Source: Desulfobulbaceae bacterium (lineage in GTDB: Bacteria > Desulfobacterota > Desulfobulbia > Desulfobulbales > Desulfocapsaceae). Taken from it: a stretch of 64,000 nucleotides of DNA. Below are positions 18,403 to 26,788 of this stretch, one piece after another. Both the position numbers and the translations under genes were made by a program. The number at the start of each line of letters is the position of its first letter. The first letter of the stretch is position 1. The DNA lies in contig QKIH01000050.1 of NCBI GenBank assembly GCA_003249645.1, forward strand, positions 1 to 64,000. The letters are read 5' to 3'. The notes below the pieces were generated by a model. The model searched no databases. It worked only from the letters and a program-made list of their open reading frames with translations, and was not told the DNA's origin.

Positions 18403-18891
18403 ATGGGTATGTCAGGGGAAAAAATACTCTCTGTAAAAGCGTTTGTAAATAATAGTGGAATCTCATCCATTTCCTGTCCTGCCTGCGGACTGGTGCGTGA
18501 AGCTTCCGTTGCTAAATTCCAAAATCAGAGACATGTGCTTTCAGTAAAGTGCAAGTGCGGGACCAACTTCAAGGTTCATCTTGAATTTCGCAAGTTTTTC
18601 AGAAAAAACACTGATCTGGAAGGGGTCTATACCATTTTACCACCCGACTCTGGCGGTGGTCTGGCACAGATAAAAAACATTTCAAGAAGCGGAATCGGCT
18701 TTTGTGTCAGTGGCAAACACACAATACAGACAGGCCAAAACGCCAAGGTAAAATTCACGCTGGATAACCGGAAAAGCACAACTCTTGATAAATTTGTCAT
18801 AATTAAATCAGTAAATGACAATTACATCGGATGTGCCTTCATTGAGAATCAGGATTTTGAAAAGGAGCTTGGATTCTACCTCCAGCCTTAG
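18403..18891 (+). CDS. Zinc-ribbon PilZ-domain protein
   Basis: 162 residues. The N-terminal part carries CPAC and CKCG (about residues 26-57), a likely zinc ribbon. The C-terminal half is PilZ-like, with ISRSGIGFCVSG matching the PilZ (D/N)xSxxG core and a later IGCAFIE. PilZ domains bind cyclic di-GMP, but the usual upstream RxxxR is only suggested by FRKFFRKN, so binding is uncertain. The ATG at 18403 is used; an ATG two codons on is possible. It converges on hflX and the ends overlap by 4 bp. Confidence 0.75.
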   Translation: MGMSGEKILSVKAFVNNSGISSISCPACGLVREASVAKFQNQRHVLSVKCKCGTNFKVHLEFRKFFRKNTDLEGVYTILPPDSGGGLAQIKNISRSGIGFCVSGKHTIQTGQNAKVKFTLDNRKSTTLDKFVIIKSVNDNYIGCAFIENQDFEKELGFYLQP

Positions 18892-20537
18892 TTTCCGCCG
18901 CTCATTCCGCTTGACGACAGAGCCTTGCGGATCTTCTGCTGAGCTGCTTCCAGAAACGGCTGCAGGGTGCTGGAGTCCAGCGCACTGATGGTGACGCCGT
19001 CTTTATCAAGATTTACCGGAAGCATCCCCTCAACCCTGTCTATCTTGTTGTAAACCTTTAGACACGGGATAGACTGCAGATCAAGTTCATTGAGTATCTT
19101 TTCAACGATGTTAATATGATCCACATAACATGGGTTTGAGACATCAATCACATGAACGAGCAGATCAGCCTCTTCGAGTTCTTCAAGAGTTGCCTTAAAT
19201 GCCTGCATCAGTTCATCGGGCAGATCCCGGATAAAACCAACGGTATCTGTTATAATCACCTCAATATCTTCCGGAAACCGCAATCTTCTGCTGGTCGGAT
19301 CAAGGGTGGCAAAAAGTTTATCTTCTGCAACGATATCACTATTGGTCAATATATTAAGCAGAGTCGATTTTCCTGCGTTGGTATAACCAACAAGCGAGAG
19401 GACAGGGAGGTCTTTCTTTCTTCTCTTCGATCTTCTTCTTGCCCTCTCATCACTGACCTGCCTGAGATCTTTGGCAAGCCTTGCCAACCTATCGTTTATG
19501 CGCCGCTTATCGATTTCAAGCTTGGTCTCACCCGGGCCTCTTGCGCCGATACCACCGGTTAAACGGGAGAGAGAATCATCTTTGGTGGTCAGATGAGGGA
19601 TCATATATTTCAGCTGTGCCATTTCAACCTGCAATTTACCTTCACGGCTCATTGCCCGATGAGCAAAAATATCCAGAATGAGTTGGGTCCTGTCGATAAC
19701 CCGCAGTTCAGTAAAATCGGTAATAGACCTGACTTGAGACGGGTTAAGCTCCTGGTTGAATATCAGCAGATTTGCATTTTTCTGCAGTGCAAGGATCATG
19801 ATTTCGGCCAGTTTTCCTTTACCGAGAATCAAACGGGGATTAACATTTTTTCTTCGCTGCAGTACTGTATCCAGAACGGTGATATTATCTGATTTGGCCA
19901 GCTCAACAAGTTCATTAAGAGACTCATCGGCCCGAATTTTTGTTTCGGTTGAAACAGAGATCAGAATTGCCCGATCTTCTTTTAAATCAACCTCCTGACT
20001 TTGCGCAGTCCGGGAGAATTCGGCCTCAATTGCCGCAATAACAGCTTCTGCAGATTCGTTCTGATTGGCCGGATGAACCGGTTCCAGAAACTGCCAGTTT
20101 GCACCATCACCGCTATCCGGAATCAAGTGAACCGTGTACATCTTTTCAGGCAGTCCATCAGGCAGAACTTTAATGACTGACAACATATCAAGGCGGAGAA
20201 AAAGCAGATCCATCAAATCTTCATCACTGATATCTTCCATGGCGAGATGGGTATGAACAAGTCGCAAGCCCTTCAACCTGCCACCTGACGTACGAACTCC
20301 CGTCAGTTGCGGAATCATGATTCCACCAAAATCGCCGACAATGACTGCCTCGATTTTACCACTTCGATGAATGAGCAGGCCAAGCTGCCTGTTTATCTCA
20401 AGGGAAAGCTCTGACAAACTTCTCGCAAGGTCAGCACCGATAATCTGATGACGATCCACCCGCTTGCCGGCCAGCCGTTCAAGAGACTTCAGCTGCTGTT
20501 TTTTAAGACCTTCAGTTCTACCAAGTACAGTGCTAAT
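18888..20537 (-). CDS. hflX: Ribosome-associated GTPase HflX, apparent ATT start
   Basis: HflX GTPase that splits stalled ribosomes. The core is clear: GGIGARGPGETKLE, P-loop VGYTNAGKSTLLN, DTVGFIRDLP and NKID. The first standard start codon is a GTG at 20459 with no ribosome-binding site, and it cuts off part of the conserved N-terminus. The frame stays open upstream and encodes LGRTEGLKKQQLKSLERL, like the GNxxGLxxxQxxxLxxL start of long HflX proteins. At 20537 an ATT codon sits 7 nt after a perfect GGAGG (complement of 20545-20549), and no ATG, GTG or TTG occurs between. I therefore propose ATT, giving 549 residues. It follows nadE by 27 bp. Confidence 0.88.
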   Translation of the reverse strand: MSTVLGRTEGLKKQQLKSLERLAGKRVDRHQIIGADLARSLSELSLEINRQLGLLIHRSGKIEAVIVGDFGGIMIPQLTGVRTSGGRLKGLRLVHTHLAMEDISDEDLMDLLFLRLDMLSVIKVLPDGLPEKMYTVHLIPDSGDGANWQFLEPVHPANQNESAEAVIAAIEAEFSRTAQSQEVDLKEDRAILISVSTETKIRADESLNELVELAKSDNITVLDTVLQRRKNVNPRLILGKGKLAEIMILALQKNANLLIFNQELNPSQVRSITDFTELRVIDRTQLILDIFAHRAMSREGKLQVEMAQLKYMIPHLTTKDDSLSRLTGGIGARGPGETKLEIDKRRINDRLARLAKDLRQVSDERARRRSKRRKKDLPVLSLVGYTNAGKSTLLNILTNSDIVAEDKLFATLDPTSRRLRFPEDIEVIITDTVGFIRDLPDELMQAFKATLEELEEADLLVHVIDVSNPCYVDHINIVEKILNELDLQSIPCLKVYNKIDRVEGMLPVNLDKDGVTISALDSSTLQPFLEAAQQKIRKALSSSGMSGGN

Positions 20538-20564
20538 ATTCTCGCCTCCGGGATTTACCGTTTC

Positions 20565-22208
20565 CTATTTCTGATAATTTTGCACATTCGGATATCTTCT
20601 GCCGTAACCGAATGCCTTTGAAGTAACTTTAAGCCCCATTGGTGCCTGCTTGCGCTTATACTCATTGATCCGCACCCGTCTTAAGATATCTGTCACAACA
20701 GCCAGATCAAATCCTTTCTCCACGATCTGATCCTTTCCAAGTCCTTCTTCCAGATGCAGAGTTATGATCTGATCCAGAACCGCATATTCAGGAAGGTCAT
20801 CCTGATCGACCTGATCTGGCTTCAACTCTGCGGAAGGCGCTTTGGTAATGGTATTTACAGGTATTCTTTCTTTTTCTTTATTAACAAAGCGGGCAAGTTC
20901 ATAGACCAGTTGTTTCGGAACATCTGAGATAACAGCCAAACCGCCACTCATATCACCGTATAAGGTACAATACCCCACTGCCATTTCACTCTTGTTGCCC
21001 GTTGTCAACAGGAGGTTGCCAAACTTATTGGACAAGGCCATCAGTAGATTACCGCGAATTCTTGCCTGCAGATTCTGTTCCGTAAGGTCTTCACCGTAGC
21101 CGTCAAAAAGATCCGCAAGCGCGTGTTCAAACGAATTGAAAAGAGGTTCAATGGGTATCAGCTCAAACCTGCAGCCCAAATTTTCAGCCAGCTGTCTGGC
21201 ATCATCAATAGAGCCCTGAGATGAATACTGAGAAGGCAGAGCAACCCCGAGAACATTCTCAGCTCCAAGCGCGTCAACGGCAAGTAAAGCGGTCAAAGCC
21301 GAATCAATTCCACCGGAAAGTCCTAGCACCGCTTTTGAAAATCCGCATTTTTTTACATAATCTCTCACACCCATAACAAGAGCCTGATAGACCTGCTCAA
21401 CTTCAGACGAGGAAGTGAAATCAGCCTTCCGTTCACTCACTTCATCGAGTTCGAAAACTGTCATATCTTCTTCAAAAGAGTTCAGGGCCACGCTCAGTTC
21501 ACCCTTTGCATCGACCACCATTGACGATCCGTCGAACAACAGTGAATCCTGGCCGCCAACCTGGTTGATATAGGCAAGAGTGGCATTATACTTTTTGCAC
21601 AGATTGGAAAAAATGGACCGGCGGGTTGCGAGCTTGCCTTTCTGAAACGGTGACGCAGAGATGTTTATCAGCAGATCAATCGGAGTCTTTTCATCCGATG
21701 CGCGACGAAAAATTTCCTGCACCGGATCGCAATCATATTCTTTCACCTCGTCAAACCAGATATCTTCACAGATGGTTACTGCCAACCGTTTGCCGTCTTT
21801 TTCTATAAACGGTGCAGGTGAGCCTTCTTCAAAATACCGTTTTTCATCAAACACGTCATAGGACGGCAGGAGCTGTTTATGAATAATCTGTTTAATTTCG
21901 TTGTTATCGATATAAAAAGCGGAATTAAAGAGTTTTTTCCCTTCTCCTTTATTTCGCTCGACCCCGCCGACAATAATACTGATCGGCGGCAGATCTTTCA
22001 CCAGAGAATCTAAAGCTTGCTTCTGATCATCGATAAATGAACTGCGTTCAAGCAGATCCTGCGGCGGATATCCGGAAACAGCAAGCTCAGAAAATATCAC
22101 CAGATCAGCATCCTCTTGATGCGCTTTCCGGGAAAATGCTTTAATTTTGCTGCAGTTATATGCAAAATCTCCGATAATCGGATTAATCTGAGCTATCGCT
22201 ATCTTCAC
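20565..22208 (-). CDS. nadE: Glutamine-dependent NAD+ synthetase NadE
   Basis: 547 residues, last step of NAD synthesis. The N-terminal nitrilase-like glutaminase domain has the catalytic set: Glu in IFSELAVSGYPP, Lys in HKQLLPSYDVFDE, and Cys in VTICEDIWF. The C-terminal synthetase domain has the ATP-binding LGLSGGIDSALTALL (about 290-305) and GNKSEMAVGYCTLYGD. The two-domain form uses glutamine rather than free ammonia. It sits in the leftward lon-mltG-nadE-hflX run; nadA is elsewhere in the window at 39.1 kb. Confidence 0.97.
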   Translation of the reverse strand: MKIAIAQINPIIGDFAYNCSKIKAFSRKAHQEDADLVIFSELAVSGYPPQDLLERSSFIDDQKQALDSLVKDLPPISIIVGGVERNKGEGKKLFNSAFYIDNNEIKQIIHKQLLPSYDVFDEKRYFEEGSPAPFIEKDGKRLAVTICEDIWFDEVKEYDCDPVQEIFRRASDEKTPIDLLINISASPFQKGKLATRRSIFSNLCKKYNATLAYINQVGGQDSLLFDGSSMVVDAKGELSVALNSFEEDMTVFELDEVSERKADFTSSSEVEQVYQALVMGVRDYVKKCGFSKAVLGLSGGIDSALTALLAVDALGAENVLGVALPSQYSSQGSIDDARQLAENLGCRFELIPIEPLFNSFEHALADLFDGYGEDLTEQNLQARIRGNLLMALSNKFGNLLLTTGNKSEMAVGYCTLYGDMSGGLAVISDVPKQLVYELARFVNKEKERIPVNTITKAPSAELKPDQVDQDDLPEYAVLDQIITLHLEEGLGKDQIVEKGFDLAVVTDILRRVRINEYKRKQAPMGLKVTSKAFGYGRRYPNVQNYQK

Positions 22209-22223
22209 AATCTTCCTCCGCTT

Positions 22224-23282
22224 TTACTCAGAACGCGTTTTCTTTCTCTGAAATTTATATACCGCACGATTATGTTCTCTCAGAGTTTTTGAGAAATAAT
22301 GGCTCCCGTCATTCTGTGACACGAAATAGAGATAATCATGTTTTTCAGGATTGAGTGCCGCAGCAATCGACTCCCTGCCGGGATTACAGATCGGTGTCGG
22401 CGGCAAGCCATCAATAATATACGTATTGTAGGGATGATGCGTTTTTAAATCTTTTTTGGTGATCGTACCACTGTATTCCTCAAGGCCGTATATCACTGTC
22501 GGATCAGACTGCAGCCTCATACCGCACTCCAGCCTGTTGGCAAACACCCCTGCGATCTTGGGCCGTTCACTGCTGTTCCCGCTCTCTTTTTCAATAATCG
22601 AGGCCAGTATTATTGTTTCTGCATTTTCCTGCGGCACAAATTTTTTCTGTACCAGAGAAGACCACTCTTTTTGAAAATGATGCACCATCATGGTGATTAT
22701 TTTTTTTGCATCGACATCATCCCGTGTGAAAAAATATGTTTCCGGGAAAAGATAACCTTCAAGGCTTTTAAGACCGGTCAAGCCAAGAGAACTGATGAAT
22801 TGAGGATCATGAGCAAGAGAGACAAACTCCTTTTCATTACACCACCCGTCATCAGAGCAGAATATTTTTGCCACCTCTTTTATATTTTTCCCTTCAGGTA
22901 TTGTTACAGAATGCTGAATAGGTTGTGCGGAGGCCAGGGTATCAATAACGATTCCAGGACGCTGACCGGTAGAAAGAAGAAATTCTCCCGCCTGAAGTTT
23001 TGACGCCTTTCCCTTTAGCCGGGTTAAAATCTGAAAGCGGATATCTTTCTTGATGAGTTTCTGCTGCGCAAGAATATCAGCAATTTCTCTGACGGAGCTG
23101 CCTTTGGGAATAATAACCGTAACCGTATCATTCTTTTGACTCGGTGCCGGAGTGAACACATAACTGAGATACCAGCTTCCAAAGGCGACTAGCCCCAGGA
23201 TGACAAAAAGGGTTGCCCAAAGGACAACCCTTTTTCTTTTGCTGCCGGAAGGTGAAGAACCATAAGATGCAGTCTGCTGCAT
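22224..23282 (-). CDS. mltG: Endolytic murein transglycosylase MltG
   Basis: 352 residues of the YceG/MltG family, an inner-membrane lytic transglycosylase that sets glycan strand length. A short basic cytoplasmic start (GSKRKRV) is followed by one transmembrane segment (about residues 18-42). Then comes a LysM-like part (VTVIIPKGSSVREIADILA) and the catalytic domain with ILASIIEKESG, whose Glu is the catalytic residue, and YNTYIIDGLPPTPICNPG. Nine bp after lon and 15 bp before nadE. Confidence 0.95.
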   Translation of the reverse strand: MQQTASYGSSPSGSKRKRVVLWATLFVILGLVAFGSWYLSYVFTPAPSQKNDTVTVIIPKGSSVREIADILAQQKLIKKDIRFQILTRLKGKASKLQAGEFLLSTGQRPGIVIDTLASAQPIQHSVTIPEGKNIKEVAKIFCSDDGWCNEKEFVSLAHDPQFISSLGLTGLKSLEGYLFPETYFFTRDDVDAKKIITMMVHHFQKEWSSLVQKKFVPQENAETIILASIIEKESGNSSERPKIAGVFANRLECGMRLQSDPTVIYGLEEYSGTITKKDLKTHHPYNTYIIDGLPPTPICNPGRESIAAALNPEKHDYLYFVSQNDGSHYFSKTLREHNRAVYKFQRKKTRSE

Positions 23283-23291
23283 AGATAAAAC

Positions 23292-25694
23292 TTATTTCTT
23301 TTTCTTTGCTACAGCAGGTTCAGCTTCAGCAAATGCAATTTTCACCACCTGATCCATGCTCTTCACAGGGAAAAACTGCATTTTCGAGCGGATATCTTTC
23401 GGAATTTCAATAAGATCTGTCTTATTCAATTCTGGAATAATGACCTTGTCAATTCCTGCACGTAAGGCTGCCAATGCTTTTTCTTTTAGTCCGCCGATAG
23501 GCAGCACCCTGCCCCTCAGAGTTACCTCGCCGGTCATGGCCAGTTTAGAAACCGGAACTTTTTGCGTAATTGCCGAATAGAGCGCGGTAGCCATGGTTAT
23601 GCCGGCAGAAGGTCCATCCTTTGGAATAGCACCAGCCGGTACATGGATATGAAGATCATGCTTATCGAAATAATCTTCCTCAAGATTCAGCTGTTTTGAA
23701 CGGCTTCTGCAATATGTCAAGGCAGCCTGTGCAGACTCCTTCATCACATCGCCCAGTTGTCCGGTCAAGGTCAGTCGGCCTTTACCCGGCATAAGATTGA
23801 CTTCAATCTGCAGGATCTCTCCGCCGATTTCGGTCCAGGCAAGGCCGGTAACCAGACCAGGCTGTTCAAGGCGATTTATTTCCGCTTCTGGAATGGCCTT
23901 TGGCGGCCCGAGATATTTAGCCAAAGTTCTTTCAGAAATCGCATATGGTCCACGGCCGCCTTCTGCTATTTTCCTAGCTACTTTTCTGCAGAGTTTGCCA
24001 ATCTCACGCTCCAAATTACGAAGCCCTGCTTCTTGCGTGTAATGTGTGATGACATACGTAATTGTTTCATCATCAATGCTCAGATGCGAGGCCTTGATAC
24101 CGTTTTCCTTAATCTGTCTTGGAAGCAGATATTTATTGACGATAACGAGCTTCTCTTCAAGGGTGTATCCTGAAAGCCTAATAACCTCCATCCTGTCCAT
24201 GAGCGGCCCAGGAATAGTGTGAGTCATGTTGGCAGTAGTGATAAACAACACCTTCGAAAGATCAAACGGCAGATTCAGGTAGTGATCTGAAAACTCGTCA
24301 TTCTGCTCAGGATCAAGCACCTCGAGCAGAGCTGAAGATGGATCGCCGCGGTAATCCGCGCCAATTTTATCAATTTCATCCATCATGAAAATGGGGTTAT
24401 TGGATCCGGCAGTTTTCAGCCCCTGAATAATACGGCCCGGCATAGCTCCGATATATGTCCGTCTATGGCCACGGATTTCAGCTTCATCACGCATGCCGCC
24501 AAGGGAAAGACGATGAAAATTTCTTCCCATTGCGCGTGCAATTGACTGGCCAAGTGATGTCTTGCCTACACCTGGAGGACCGACAAAACACAGGATCGGA
24601 CCTTTAGTCGAATCGTTGAGTTTTCTCACTGCAAGGTATTCAAGAATACGCTCCTTAACCGAATCAAGACCATAGTGATCTTCATCAAGAACTTCTTTCG
24701 CTTTAACCAGATCAAGCATATCCTTGGTGGATTTCTTCCATGGCAGGTCGAGAATCCAGTCGATATAACCGCGAATAATAGTGGCCTCTGAAGAATCGGG
24801 ATGCATCATGTCCATGCGTTCAATCTGTTTTTTCGCTTCTTTACGAACAGATTTAGGCATTTTGGTTTTCTTCAGTTTCTTGATCAGGTCTTCAATTTCC
24901 TGGCTCCGGTCATCGGTATCGCCGAGTTCCTTCTGTAAGGCATGAAGCTGTTCACGAAGGAAATACTCGCGTTGAGAACGGCTCATCTCTTCTTTGGCAT
25001 CGTTTTGAATCTTTGCCTGGACAGTCGAGACCTCAAGCTCTTTGGTCAGAAAATTATTGACCAGTTTCAGTCTTTCAACCGGGTCACTTTCCTCTAGAAT
25101 CGCCTGACTTTCTTCTATTTTCAGCCTCAGATTGGAACCAACCAGATCAGCAAGCCGACCGGGTTCTTCGATGTTATTGATGATCATCATCAGATCAGCA
25201 GAGAGAATACCGCGAAGCGACATGATTTTTTCCGTCTGCTCACGAACGCTTCTCATGAGAGCTTCCGTTTCAACGGAAACATCTACCGCCTCCAGATCTT
25301 CAATAACCTCAACACTTACCTGATAGGACGGTTCTGTCCTGATAAACTCTTTTATCCGGGCTTTTGACATCGCCTGAACCAGAACCTTCAATCTGCCGTC
25401 AGGCAGTTTCAAGGTTCTCATCACCATGCAGACCATGCCAACCTTATAGAGATCTTCTATATCAGGATTATCCTTGGTCGCATTCTTCTGGGTAACCAGC
25501 ATGATAAGCTTATTCGAGTCAAGCGCCTCATTAACAGCTTCTACGGAACCTGGTCGTCCAACGAACAGAGGAATTATCATGTAGTTGAAAACTACCACAT
25601 CCCTTACCGCCATCATGGGTAATATTTCAGGAATTTCGACATCCTCATTGGAGAAGTCGTCCATTCCTATGCTCAACGTATCGTTAAAATCCAC
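23292..25694 (-). CDS. lon: ATP-dependent protease Lon
   Basis: 800-residue La protease that degrades misfolded and regulatory proteins. Order: N-terminal substrate-binding domain (EIPEILPMMAVRDVVVF), coiled-coil region, AAA+ domain with GPPGVGKTSLG and MDEIDKIG, and the proteolytic domain with the Ser-Lys dyad motif PKDGPSAGITMA. It ends in a Lys-rich tail. The start is GTG at 25694, preceded by a perfect AGGAGG (complement of 25700-25705) 5 nt away. Head of the lon-mltG-nadE-hflX run. Confidence 0.98.
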   Translation of the reverse strand: MDFNDTLSIGMDDFSNEDVEIPEILPMMAVRDVVVFNYMIIPLFVGRPGSVEAVNEALDSNKLIMLVTQKNATKDNPDIEDLYKVGMVCMVMRTLKLPDGRLKVLVQAMSKARIKEFIRTEPSYQVSVEVIEDLEAVDVSVETEALMRSVREQTEKIMSLRGILSADLMMIINNIEEPGRLADLVGSNLRLKIEESQAILEESDPVERLKLVNNFLTKELEVSTVQAKIQNDAKEEMSRSQREYFLREQLHALQKELGDTDDRSQEIEDLIKKLKKTKMPKSVRKEAKKQIERMDMMHPDSSEATIIRGYIDWILDLPWKKSTKDMLDLVKAKEVLDEDHYGLDSVKERILEYLAVRKLNDSTKGPILCFVGPPGVGKTSLGQSIARAMGRNFHRLSLGGMRDEAEIRGHRRTYIGAMPGRIIQGLKTAGSNNPIFMMDEIDKIGADYRGDPSSALLEVLDPEQNDEFSDHYLNLPFDLSKVLFITTANMTHTIPGPLMDRMEVIRLSGYTLEEKLVIVNKYLLPRQIKENGIKASHLSIDDETITYVITHYTQEAGLRNLEREIGKLCRKVARKIAEGGRGPYAISERTLAKYLGPPKAIPEAEINRLEQPGLVTGLAWTEIGGEILQIEVNLMPGKGRLTLTGQLGDVMKESAQAALTYCRSRSKQLNLEEDYFDKHDLHIHVPAGAIPKDGPSAGITMATALYSAITQKVPVSKLAMTGEVTLRGRVLPIGGLKEKALAALRAGIDKVIIPELNKTDLIEIPKDIRSKMQFFPVKSMDQVVKIAFAEAEPAVAKKKK

Positions 25695-25783
25695 TAAAAC
25701 CTCCTGAAAAAGCTCATATTGGAATCATCTGGATATGATGAAAAATTTGTCTGAATCACCCCTCAAAACAACTCAGGGTTCTT

Positions 25784-25811
25784 TTTATAATCGTATATTT
25801 GAAAAAGTCAG
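25784..25811 (-). promoter_or_regulatory. Candidate sigma70 promoter for lon
   Basis: On the minus strand CTGACT (complement of 25806-25811) and TATAAA (complement of 25784-25789) are separated by 16 bp, about 90 bp upstream of the lon GTG. A second -35-like TTGACT (complement of 25839-25844) has only a poor -10. I did not find a convincing heat-shock (sigma32) promoter. Confidence 0.38.
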
Positions 25812-25968
25812 CGAAAAACTAAACATTACAAGGATTGAAGTCAAGATAACATTATAATGGATATTCAATAATTCATTGATTTTTCCTTGATCTAAAACTT
25901 CTTTTACACCATATTGTTTTTCATCTTTTTTCCAACTTCATAATGACGCCTTTTTACAGGAGAAGATT

Positions 25969-26775
25969 ATGCTTTCAGCAAAGAGTTTTTTCTCTCTGGA
26001 TGATTTTCCCCAAGCGGAAATATTTTCAGAGGACGGATATGTCTGGGATGGGTTGAACAACCTCAAGTCGTATATGGATTCTTATGAATATCCCAAAATG
26101 CTCTCAACATATCTCAACCTTCAGGGACGGCCTGTTGAAGAGACTTTAATCTTCTGGCACAATCAGATTCTCTGCTCGTGCAACACCGAAATAACCCTAG
26201 GTGATACGAACAAAGGCGGGCTCACGGTCGTTCGCAACGGCAAGGAGCTCGAAGGCGCTTCTGTAATTATGGCCGGAGCTATCCTGCTCGGCAATCAGAT
26301 TGCAATCGGTGAGGGGGTGCTGATTGAAGGCGGGGCAACGATAAAATCACCTGCTATTATCGGTGACTGCACCGAAGTGAGACAAGGCGCCTACATGCGC
26401 GGCTACACGCTGATTGGCAAACGATGTGTCGTCGGCCATACAACAGAAGTGAAGCATTCGATTTTCCTTAACGATGCAAAGGCCGGCCACTTTAACTATC
26501 TTGGCGACTCTATCCTTGGCAACAATGCTAACCTTGGTGCCGGCACCAAATTTGCCAATCTCAGGTTTTTAAGCGGCACTGTCAAAATCAAAACTGAAAA
26601 TGAAATAATAGATACAGGAAGAAAAAAATTCGGCGCTATACTGGGGGATAACGCTCAAACCGGCTGTAACTCGGTGACCAATCCAGGCACCCTGCTTGGC
26701 CCCAAAAGCATGCTTCTGCCCAATGTAACTGCGCCATCAGGTTTTCATCCTGCCCAATCGGTCATCAAACAATAA
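25969..26775 (+). CDS. GlmU C-terminal-like left-handed beta-helix acyltransferase
   Basis: 268 residues. After about 80 residues of unassigned N-terminus the protein is a hexapeptide beta-helix very like the acetyltransferase half of GlmU: IGEGVLIEGGATIKSPAIIG, then GAYMRGYTLIGKRCVVGHTTEVKHS, and KKFGAILGDNAQTGCNSVTNPGTLLGP. The GlmU uridylyltransferase domain (LAAGxGTRM) is absent. Probably an acetyl- or acyltransferase acting on a nucleotide sugar; substrate unknown. A GGAGA lies 5-6 nt before the ATG. It is 13 bp upstream of fumarase, so the two may share a transcript although no metabolic link is obvious. Confidence 0.75.
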   Translation: MLSAKSFFSLDDFPQAEIFSEDGYVWDGLNNLKSYMDSYEYPKMLSTYLNLQGRPVEETLIFWHNQILCSCNTEITLGDTNKGGLTVVRNGKELEGASVIMAGAILLGNQIAIGEGVLIEGGATIKSPAIIGDCTEVRQGAYMRGYTLIGKRCVVGHTTEVKHSIFLNDAKAGHFNYLGDSILGNNANLGAGTKFANLRFLSGTVKIKTENEIIDTGRKKFGAILGDNAQTGCNSVTNPGTLLGPKSMLLPNVTAPSGFHPAQSVIKQ

Positions 26776-26788
26776 CGAAGAGGAAGTA

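Noticed and set aside
20459-20461. GTG as the start of hflX
   Set aside because: No ribosome-binding site, and it would remove conserved N-terminal sequence; the ATT with GGAGG explains the data better, though not proven.
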